Shown here piece after piece: positions 58,070 to 64,000 of a DNA stretch of 64,000 bases. Position numbers and translations under genes: made by a program. The DNA lies in NCBI GenBank assembly GCA_042093895.1, contig JBELEI010000003.1, positions 1-64,000 of the forward strand. Direction: 5' to 3'. The notes beneath the pieces are model-generated. The model was not told the origin of the DNA. It saw nothing but the letters and a program-made list of their open reading frames with translations, and did no database searches. The stretch is from Cognatiyoonia sp042093895. GTDB taxonomy: Bacteria > Pseudomonadota > Alphaproteobacteria > Rhodobacterales > Rhodobacteraceae. Each line of letters starts with the position of its first letter. Position 1 is the stretch's first letter.

Positions 58070-58978
58070 ATGTCTCGTCGGTTCTACAGCTTGCCACCTC
58101 TAACATCGCTTTCAGTATTTGAATGCTCTGCACGCCATCTAAGTTTTAAGCGCGCCGCTCAGGAACTGTCGGTAACGCCGGGCGCTGTAAGTCATCAGAT
58201 AAAATTGTTGGAACAAGAGTTGGGTGCATCGCTATTTGATCGTCGTCATCGGGGCGTCATGTTAACACCTGATGGTCAGGACCTATTTGAGACCTTAGCG
58301 ACGTCGTTTGAGAGCATAGCAAAACGCATCGGTCGTATCCGAGATGCTGACACAACCGACAAAATTACTGTGGGCTCAACCACGGCTATTTCTGCGTTGT
58401 GGTTGTCTCCGGCAATTGTCCAATTCTGGCATAAACACCCAGATGTAAGTGTCGATCAACTCACCCAAGATGCGCCGTTTACGTCTCATGCGAATATGGA
58501 TTTTATGGTCCGCTACGGGTGGGAGAGCACTAAGAACATGATCCATACACCTCTCTACCGCGATGAATTGGTGCCAGTTTCGTCGCCGGAGGTGGCCAGC
58601 CAACTAAATGGTGCGTCGTTATCGGATTTGGCCAGTCGATGGTTGATACATAATGCGAGCGAAGGGCGCGATTGGACGACTTGGCAGGACTGGTTCAATG
58701 ATCTTGGCTATACTGGTCCAGTAAACAAAGGGACGCGCGTCACTAACTATTCCGTAGCGCTCCAGTTGGCGAGCAAGGGCACGGGTTTAGTGCTTGGATG
58801 GCGTCATTTGGTCCAATCGCTTATCGATAGTGGTGATCTTGCGATCGTAAAAGGTCACAGCCTACCAGCTCCACGGAGTTTTTATTTGGTGGAGTGCAAC
58901 GGTGAAGCGAGCACTGAAAGCGCGCAGAACTTTAAACGTTGGATCTTGAGTACTGCCGCTGATTTTGACGTTAATTGA
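58070..58978 (+). CDS. LysR-family regulator (GcvA-like)
   Basis: 302 aa. HTH: Leu-Ser-Val-Phe-Glu-Cys-Ser-Ala-Arg-His-Leu-Ser-Phe-Lys-Arg-Ala-Ala-Gln-Glu-Leu, then Gly-Ala-Val-Ser-His-Gln-Ile-Lys-Leu-Leu-Glu and Leu-Phe-Asp-Arg-Arg-His-Arg. The His-Leu-Ser-Phe-Lys-Arg-Ala-Ala wording and the Met-Val-Arg-Tyr-Gly effector-domain segment are typical of GcvA-like LysR proteins. It diverges from allE across about 230 bases and precedes the Rieske operon in the same direction, so it probably controls one or both. In Roseobacters such regulators are common for glycine- or betaine-type pathways (inference). Confidence 0.88.
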   Translation: MSRRFYSLPPLTSLSVFECSARHLSFKRAAQELSVTPGAVSHQIKLLEQELGASLFDRRHRGVMLTPDGQDLFETLATSFESIAKRIGRIRDADTTDKITVGSTTAISALWLSPAIVQFWHKHPDVSVDQLTQDAPFTSHANMDFMVRYGWESTKNMIHTPLYRDELVPVSSPEVASQLNGASLSDLASRWLIHNASEGRDWTTWQDWFNDLGYTGPVNKGTRVTNYSVALQLASKGTGLVLGWRHLVQSLIDSGDLAIVKGHSLPAPRSFYLVECNGEASTESAQNFKRWILSTAADFDVN

Positions 58979-59071
58979 ATTCACCTAAGCGTTAGGTTTT
59001 TTGATATTGTGACCATCGCCGACATCGGCTCCTATACAGCGTCTGCTTACGCCGAAGGAGGATGATTTCGA

Positions 59072-60226
59072 ATGAATAAACATAGCCCGCTGTCGTCTGT
59101 CACGAGGGATGTTAATTTGGCAAATGGACTGCCAAACCAACATTACATCGACCCAGAAGTGTTCGCCGAAGAAAAACGCTCGGTTCTGTTCGCAAATTGG
59201 TCTGGGGTCGGGTTCGGTAAGGACATTCCAGAGACTGGCGATGCAAAACCGATTGATTTCATGGGAATGCCTTTGCTGGCTGTCCGTGATCGAGACGGCG
59301 CGATCGGCGTTTTTCAGAACACATGTCGTCATCGCGGAATGATCTTGGTCGACAAACCTAAAAAGATCGGTGGCGCAATCCGATGTCCATATCACAGTTG
59401 GTGCTACGGTTTGGATGGCTCGTTGCGTGCAACGCCGCATGTCGGTGGGCCGGGGCAAAATACCCATGAAGATGTCAAACTTAGCGAGCTTAGCTTGTTC
59501 CGTGTCCGTAGTTTTGTTTGGCGCGATATCATATTTGTAAACGTCGACAGTGCGGCTCCTGAATTTGAAGAGGTGCATGCAGACCTCATCGAACGTTGGA
59601 AAGAATTTGATCAACCTGTGTACCACGGCGGCGAAACTGCCTCGATGCAACTGACAGTGAAATCCAATTGGAAGCTCGCGGTCGAGAACTATTGTGAAAG
59701 CTATCATCTGCCTTGGGTGCATCCGGGATTGAACAGCTATTCGCGCTTGGAAGATCATTACAACATTGAAAAGCGCGGCTTGTATTCAGGGCAGGGAACC
59801 TTGGTATATCGTCAATTGGTCGGCGAAGATGGTCAAAAGTTTTCAGATTTCATTGGATTGAGTGACCAGTGGGACGAGGGTGCCGAATATATGGCCGTTT
59901 ACCCCAACGTACTTGTCGGGGTTCAGCGTGACCATAGCCATGTAATTATATTGGAGCCTGTCGATCACGAGACGACGGTTGAGCACATCGAGCTGTACTA
60001 CGCTGAGACGCCCGAGGACACGCCAGACCACGAAGCTTTGCGCACAACCAATGCGCGTATGTGGCGTGAGATATTCGAAGAAGACGTTTTTGTTGTTGAA
60101 GGCATGCAAAAGGGCCGACACGGCGAAATGTTTGACGGTGGTCGGTTTTCGCCTGCGATGGATGGACCGACACACAATTTTCATCACTGGGTCGCGACGA
60201 ATATTGAAAAAGGCCGTGTTGAATGA
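59072..60226 (+). CDS. Rieske non-heme iron oxygenase, demethylase/betaine-monooxygenase type
   Basis: 384 aa, AGGAGG 9-10 bases before ATG 59072. Rieske cluster: Cys85-x-His87 (Cys-Arg-His-Arg-Gly) and Cys105-x2-His108 (Cys-Pro-Tyr-His-Ser-Trp). Mononuclear iron site: Glu205-Asn206-x2-Glu209-x2-His212 and His217 (Asn-Tyr-Cys-Glu-Ser-Tyr-His-Leu-Pro-Trp-Val-His). Length and motifs match GbcA/stachydrine- or carnitine-type oxygenases that remove N-methyl groups, making formaldehyde. No reductase gene is adjacent. Glycine betaine or a related quaternary amine is a reasonable guess given the aldehyde dehydrogenase and DMGDH-like genes next to it. Confidence 0.85.
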   Translation: MNKHSPLSSVTRDVNLANGLPNQHYIDPEVFAEEKRSVLFANWSGVGFGKDIPETGDAKPIDFMGMPLLAVRDRDGAIGVFQNTCRHRGMILVDKPKKIGGAIRCPYHSWCYGLDGSLRATPHVGGPGQNTHEDVKLSELSLFRVRSFVWRDIIFVNVDSAAPEFEEVHADLIERWKEFDQPVYHGGETASMQLTVKSNWKLAVENYCESYHLPWVHPGLNSYSRLEDHYNIEKRGLYSGQGTLVYRQLVGEDGQKFSDFIGLSDQWDEGAEYMAVYPNVLVGVQRDHSHVIILEPVDHETTVEHIELYYAETPEDTPDHEALRTTNARMWREIFEEDVFVVEGMQKGRHGEMFDGGRFSPAMDGPTHNFHHWVATNIEKGRVE

Positions 60227-61674
60227 GCGAATTTGAAACCGACGGATTGATCCGAAACTACCTAGCAGGCGATTGGGTCGAAGGTGATCAAGGCGGTGTT
60301 GTTGCGGTAGAGGATCCCGGAAACGAAGAACATGTCGCGGATTGTGCCAAGGCTGGCGAAGACACACTGGCCAAGGCGTTGGATGCGGCACGTTCCTCAT
60401 TTGAACGCGGTGATTTGGCAGACATGCAGCCCTCGGCGCGAGGACAATTGCTACTACGCGTTGCATCTGAAATTCGTGGTTTGGCAGATGAGGGTGCGCA
60501 TTTGCTGTGTCGTGAAAGCGGTAAATCACTTTCTGCTGCCTATGGCGAGTTCGAGGAAGCCGCAAAGTACTTTGAGTACTACGGTGGTGTCGCTGACAAG
60601 ATTGAGGGCAAATCGATACCGCTTGGACCCGATTATGCGGACTACACGATATACGAACCTTTTGGTGTGTCGGCGCAGGTCGTCCCATGGAACTTTCCTG
60701 TTTCGCTTGCTGCACGATCGCTTGCACCGTCAATGGCCGCCGGAAACTCTAGCATCATCAAGTCACCGGAATTGGATCCAATCGCAAGTGCGATGCTTGG
60801 CAAAGCACTGCAACGCGCAGAGGTTCCAACAGGGTCAGTCTCGATTCTAAATGGTATCGGTTCCGAACTTGGCGCGCGCTTGGTCGCAAGCAATGAAATC
60901 GATCAGATTGTGTTCACCGGCTCTGTTGCGACTGGACAATCTATTTTGCACGCGGCGGCTGAAACTGTAACGCCTTCATTGATGGAACTTGGTGGTAAAT
61001 CGGCTGCGGTGGTGTTTGAAGACGCGGACTTAGATACGCTAATCAAGAGCGTCGAAAATGGGATCTTTTTCAACGCGGGTCAGGTGTGTTCAGCAATGGC
61101 GCGGATCCTTGTACACCGTTCGATCTACGATGAAGCGGTTGCGCGCGCGTCGGATTTGGCCAACGGCATTTCGGTTGGGCACGGCCTGGAAAATCCAGTT
61201 CACACGCCGATCATTTCAGCTGCGCAGCTGGAAAAGGTAGAGAATGCTACGTCAATGGCGCGGCAAGAAGGAGCGCGCGTAGCGGCGGGTGGTTCACGCT
61301 TGGATCGCAAAGGCTTTTTTATGGCGCCGACGATCCTTGCAGATGTCGATCCCGCCAGCCGTATCGCGCAGGAAGAGATTTTTGGCCCTGTGACTTGCAT
61401 GACGCCTTTCGATACCGAAGCCGAAGCAATTGCGTTGGCGAACGGTACAGAGTTCGGGTTGGTCGCCGGAATTTTCACAAAGGACCTTGCGCGTTCACAC
61501 CGCGTTGCACGCAAGTTGCGCGCGGGTCAGGTCTTTGTGAATGAATGGTTCGCGGGTGGTGTTGCCACTCCGTTTGGTGGGGTCGGTAAATCTGGGTTTG
61601 GCCGTGAGAAAGGCCTTGAGGCGCTCTACAATTATGTGCGTACGAAGAACATCGCGATTTCGTTAAAGGGCTAA
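60223..61674 (+). CDS. NAD(P)-dependent aldehyde dehydrogenase
   Basis: 483 aa, ATG 60223 overlapping the Rieske stop (ATGA). Family motifs: Val-Pro-Trp-Asn-Phe-Pro-Val (near residue 148), Phe-Thr-Gly-Ser-Val-Ala-Thr-Gly, Met-Glu-Leu-Gly-Gly-Lys-Ser-Ala (catalytic Glu), Phe-Phe-Asn-Ala-Gly-Gln-Val-Cys-Ser-Ala (catalytic Cys), Glu-Ile-Phe-Gly-Pro-Val and Pro-Phe-Gly-Gly-Val-Gly-Lys-Ser-Gly. All catalytic residues are present. Tight coupling to the Rieske gene suggests it oxidises the aldehyde or semialdehyde formed there, or formaldehyde. Betaine aldehyde-type and succinate semialdehyde-type dehydrogenases cannot be told apart by eye. Confidence 0.88.
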   Translation: MSEFETDGLIRNYLAGDWVEGDQGGVVAVEDPGNEEHVADCAKAGEDTLAKALDAARSSFERGDLADMQPSARGQLLLRVASEIRGLADEGAHLLCRESGKSLSAAYGEFEEAAKYFEYYGGVADKIEGKSIPLGPDYADYTIYEPFGVSAQVVPWNFPVSLAARSLAPSMAAGNSSIIKSPELDPIASAMLGKALQRAEVPTGSVSILNGIGSELGARLVASNEIDQIVFTGSVATGQSILHAAAETVTPSLMELGGKSAAVVFEDADLDTLIKSVENGIFFNAGQVCSAMARILVHRSIYDEAVARASDLANGISVGHGLENPVHTPIISAAQLEKVENATSMARQEGARVAAGGSRLDRKGFFMAPTILADVDPASRIAQEEIFGPVTCMTPFDTEAEAIALANGTEFGLVAGIFTKDLARSHRVARKLRAGQVFVNEWFAGGVATPFGGVGKSGFGREKGLEALYNYVRTKNIAISLKG

Positions 61675-61676
61675 AA

Positions 61677-61916
61677 ATGGACCAAGCCAGTTTAGAACAG
61701 GCGCTCCTGAACGCACATGCTCAGAACGACACACGCGCGCTTATAGAACTATATACCATTGCGGGTGATCAGGCAGAGGACGCACGAGATGACGAAGCTG
61801 CCAGCTTCTATCTGACGCATGCCTTTGTATTTGCTCTCGAGGCAGGCGCGCCAGAAGCCCCCAAATTAAATATTCGTCTGGCCAACAAAGGTCGGGCACA
61901 TCTTCTTGAATTTTAG
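61677..61916 (+). CDS. Small hypothetical protein between ALDH and DMGDH-like genes
   Basis: 79 aa, ATG 61677 two bases after the aldehyde dehydrogenase stop. All-helical, acidic: Gln-Ala-Ser-Leu-Glu-Gln-Ala-Leu-Leu-Asn-Ala-His, Leu-Ile-Glu-Leu-Tyr, Asp-Glu-Ala-Ala-Ser-Phe-Tyr-Leu-Thr-His-Ala-Phe-Val-Phe-Ala-Leu-Glu, ending Arg-Ala-His-Leu-Leu-Glu-Phe. It resembles a TPR-like pair of helices. It sits in the operon without a gap, so a role with the neighbouring oxidases is likely. No known family is assigned. Confidence 0.68.
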   Translation: MDQASLEQALLNAHAQNDTRALIELYTIAGDQAEDARDDEAASFYLTHAFVFALEAGAPEAPKLNIRLANKGRAHLLEF

Positions 61917-61949
61917 ATCCCGTTTGGGGAATTGCGAAAGATCACGAGA

Positions 61950-64000
61950 ATGCGTCAAAGTGCACAAGCAGTCGTTATCGGTGGTGGGGTTATTGGGTGT
62001 TCGATCCTTTATCATCTAACCAAACTAGGTTGGTCAGATGTTGTTTTGTTGGAACGCGATGAGCTGACTTCAGGCTCAACATGGCACGCAGCGGCCAATA
62101 TTCATGGGCTTCACGACAGTACAAATATCAGTCGCATTCAGCACTACACTATGAACCTGTATAAAGACCTAGAGGCCGAGACCGGGCAAAGCTGTGGTGT
62201 GTTCCAGCCGGGGTCATTGTATTTGGCTCAAACCGAAGAGCGTGAGCATCAACTCCGACTGCAAGCCGCCAAAGCCAAGTTATATGGCATGAATTTCTTT
62301 GAAGTGAGTATCGAAGAGGCGCGCGAACTCAACCCAATGGTCAACTATGATGGCATTCGGTGTGTCATGTTTGAACCCGACGGCGGCAATGTTGACCCGT
62401 CCGGCGTGACCAACGCCTACGCGATCGGTGCACGTCAACGCGGTGCCGAAATTCATCGATTTACGCCTGTGACAGGAACGACCCAACGCGATGATGGCAC
62501 CTGGATCGTCGAGACACCCAAAGGCAATATCGAAACACCGTGGGTGATCAATGCAGCCGGGCTGTGGGGGCGCGAGGTTGCGAAACTTGCTGGTGTTGAA
62601 CTGCCGCTGCAACCGACAGAGCACCAGTATTTTGTGACGGAAACCATGTCCGATGTGGCAAGTGCCACGAGCCGTTTGCCATCTGTTAGTGACAGGGACG
62701 GTGAATACTACTTGCGCCAAGAGGGAAATGGATTGCTGGTTGGGGCGTATGAAAAGGACATGAAGTTCTGGGCCGAAGAGGGCACCCCGCTTGATTTTGC
62801 ACATGAGCTATTCGCGGATGATTTGGACCGGATCGAAGACAATATGATGAACGCGATTGAGCGCGTTCCAGCCGTCGGCGAGGCCGGCATCAAACGTGTG
62901 ATCAACGGTCCGATGATCTGGTCCCCCGATAGCAATGTTCTTATGGGCCCGGTGCCAGAATTGGATGGCTATTTCTGCTGTAATGGCATCATTCCGGGGT
63001 TCTCGCAGTCCGGTGGTATGGGCCTGATGGCCGCGCAGTGGATCATTGAAGGTGAAACGGAATACGACATGTTCGCTTGGGACATGGCCCGTTTTGATGG
63101 CTGGACTACCAAGGAATTCACGAGGGCCCGCGTTCAAGATCAATATGCGCATCGTTTTGCGATCCATTTCCCAAACGAGGAACGCAGCGCCGGCCGCCCG
63201 GCACGCACACGGCCAATCTATGATCGACAGGCGGCTCTGGGTGCCGTCTTTGGACTAAATGCTGGTTGGGAGCATCCCCTATGGTTTGCCGATAAACCGG
63301 GCGTTGCCGATACCAACGGATTTACGAGGCAAAATTGGTGGGGACCGGTTGGCGAGGAATGCAAGAAACTACGAGATCATGCAGGTATTATCGACATTTC
63401 AAACTTTGCTAAATATCGTTGCAAAGGGCCCGGTGCACGCGCATGGCTTGATGCCGTATTTGCCAACAGGATGCCAACGTCAGTTGGACGATCATGCCTG
63501 ACGCCATTGATTTCAAGACGCGGGGGCATTGCTGGTGATTTTACGGTGACGTGTGTCGCCGATGACGAATATTGGATTATTGGGTCTGGGATGGCGGAGC
63601 GTTATCACAAACGCTTCTTTAAACAAGTGCCTCTTCCTATCGACGCGGTGTTTGAAAGCATGACGACCGCCATATGCGGATTCAACGTCGCAGGGCCAAA
63701 ATCGCGTGACATTCTCCAACGTCTTACGAATGCTTCTTTGGCCACGGAAGATTTTCCGTTCATGCGTTCTGCAATAATCGAGCTCTCAGGAATTGAAGTC
63801 TTGGCGATGCGCGTTTCGTTTACGGGCGATCTTGGTTGGGAGATTCATTGCAAAATTGAAGACCAAGATGCACTGTATGAGGCCTTGTTAAAAGTGGCGG
63901 GCGAATTTGGTGCCGGACCTGTAGGCAGTCGCGCACTGATGTCGCTGCGTCTCGAAAAGGGATACGGATCTTGGTCGCGTGAATACAGTCCCGAATATTG
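61950..64000 (+). CDS. DMGDH/sarcosine dehydrogenase-like flavoprotein, 3' end outside the window
   Basis: Open from ATG 61950 to the window edge (683 codons seen). The N-terminal FAD-binding fold starts Ala-Val-Val-Ile-Gly-Gly-Gly-Val-Ile-Gly-Cys-Ser (Gly-x-Gly-x2-Gly), with Leu-Thr-Ser-Gly-Ser-Thr-Trp-His-Ala-Ala (flavin-linked His region). An FAO_M-like linker follows (Met-Ala-Arg-Phe). From about residue 450 a GcvT-like folate domain begins (Arg-Pro-Ile-Tyr-Asp...Leu-Gly-Ala-Val-Phe-Gly, Ile-Ile-Asp-Ile-Ser-Asn-Phe-Ala-Lys). Family members (about 800-850 aa) oxidise dimethylglycine or sarcosine and pass the methyl as formaldehyde or methylene-tetrahydrofolate. Creatinase product sarcosine is a possible substrate (inference). 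Confidence 0.88.
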   Translation, partial: MRQSAQAVVIGGGVIGCSILYHLTKLGWSDVVLLERDELTSGSTWHAAANIHGLHDSTNISRIQHYTMNLYKDLEAETGQSCGVFQPGSLYLAQTEEREHQLRLQAAKAKLYGMNFFEVSIEEARELNPMVNYDGIRCVMFEPDGGNVDPSGVTNAYAIGARQRGAEIHRFTPVTGTTQRDDGTWIVETPKGNIETPWVINAAGLWGREVAKLAGVELPLQPTEHQYFVTETMSDVASATSRLPSVSDRDGEYYLRQEGNGLLVGAYEKDMKFWAEEGTPLDFAHELFADDLDRIEDNMMNAIERVPAVGEAGIKRVINGPMIWSPDSNVLMGPVPELDGYFCCNGIIPGFSQSGGMGLMAAQWIIEGETEYDMFAWDMARFDGWTTKEFTRARVQDQYAHRFAIHFPNEERSAGRPARTRPIYDRQAALGAVFGLNAGWEHPLWFADKPGVADTNGFTRQNWWGPVGEECKKLRDHAGIIDISNFAKYRCKGPGARAWLDAVFANRMPTSVGRSCLTPLISRRGGIAGDFTVTCVADDEYWIIGSGMAERYHKRFFKQVPLPIDAVFESMTTAICGFNVAGPKSRDILQRLTNASLATEDFPFMRSAIIELSGIEVLAMRVSFTGDLGWEIHCKIEDQDALYEALLKVAGEFGAGPVGSRALMSLRLEKGYGSWSREYSPEY

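Noticed and set aside
1..64000. tRNA, rRNA and CRISPR arrays.
   Set aside because: No tRNA-like cloverleaf, rRNA segment or regularly spaced repeat array was noticed on either strand.

Overview
The window comes from a marine-type alphaproteobacterium of the Roseobacter group (Rhodobacterales). This is inferred from a moderate-GC chromosomal backbone carrying a membrane urate hydroxylase (PuuD), a fused allantoinase/OHCU decarboxylase, a Rieske oxygenase and a dimethylglycine dehydrogenase-like protein, and from phage genes of types common in Rhodobacterales prophages. Bases 1-1191 are host sequence: a truncated hypothetical gene diverging from an HxlR-type regulator.

A visibly GC-richer integrated element starts at about 1.2 kb. 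Its left end (1233-3587, minus strand) is an integration module: large serine recombinase, a small HTH accessory protein, a DUF2924 protein and a short partner. A rightward early block follows (3.9-16.2 kb): HTH protein, Com-like zinc-finger protein, sigma-like protein, Sak4-like ATPase with a likely SSB partner, DEAH helicase, Cas4-like nuclease, a primase-helicase fusion, a RuvC-like resolvase and a ParB-DNA methyltransferase fusion. An iteron-like repeat array with several hairpins follows the primase-helicase gene and is a candidate replication origin. Three small leftward genes (16.2-17.0 kb) separate this from the late operon.

The late operon (17.2-39.75 kb) encodes a complete siphovirus: lambda-type terminase, gpW-like joiner, portal, a prohead protease fused to a Mu-type major capsid protein (with a strong internal ribosome binding site), decoration protein, connectors, tail tube, tail-assembly chaperones with an A AAA AAC -1 frameshift site, tape measure, gpJ-like tail-tip protein, holin, endolysin, overlapping spanins, and a tail-fibre/adhesin block ending in two glycine-rich proteins. 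A small membrane-protein gene runs against the late operon (25.3 kb) and looks like a moron.

The last phage reading frame runs into the antisense of a broken phospholipase-D/helicase gene that lies just downstream of a BrxR/CapW-like WYL regulator (39.6-40.8 kb), so this end looks like the scar of a defence island. Next is a translationally coupled three-gene operon of a second large serine recombinase, a ParB-like protein and a RepB-C-terminal protein (41.2-44.6 kb), then a small HTH gene with two internal palindromes and a ParD/ParE-type toxin-antitoxin pair.

From 46.2 kb the backbone returns to host metabolism of nitrogen-rich small molecules. A leftward operon (Asp/Glu-racemase superfamily, M20 deacylase, cystathionine lyase-like PLP enzyme) diverges from a creatinase. 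A urate-to-glyoxylate set follows: PuuD, a LysR regulator, 5-hydroxyisourate hydrolase, PuuE-UraD fusion, ureidoglycolate lyase, NCS2 purine permease and ureidoglycine aminohydrolase. The right end holds a LysR regulator, a Rieske demethylase-type oxygenase, an aldehyde dehydrogenase, a small unknown protein and a DMGDH/sarcosine dehydrogenase-like protein cut by the window edge. Creatinase yields sarcosine plus urea, which the terminal flavoprotein could oxidise, so the two metabolic blocks may connect through sarcosine (inference).
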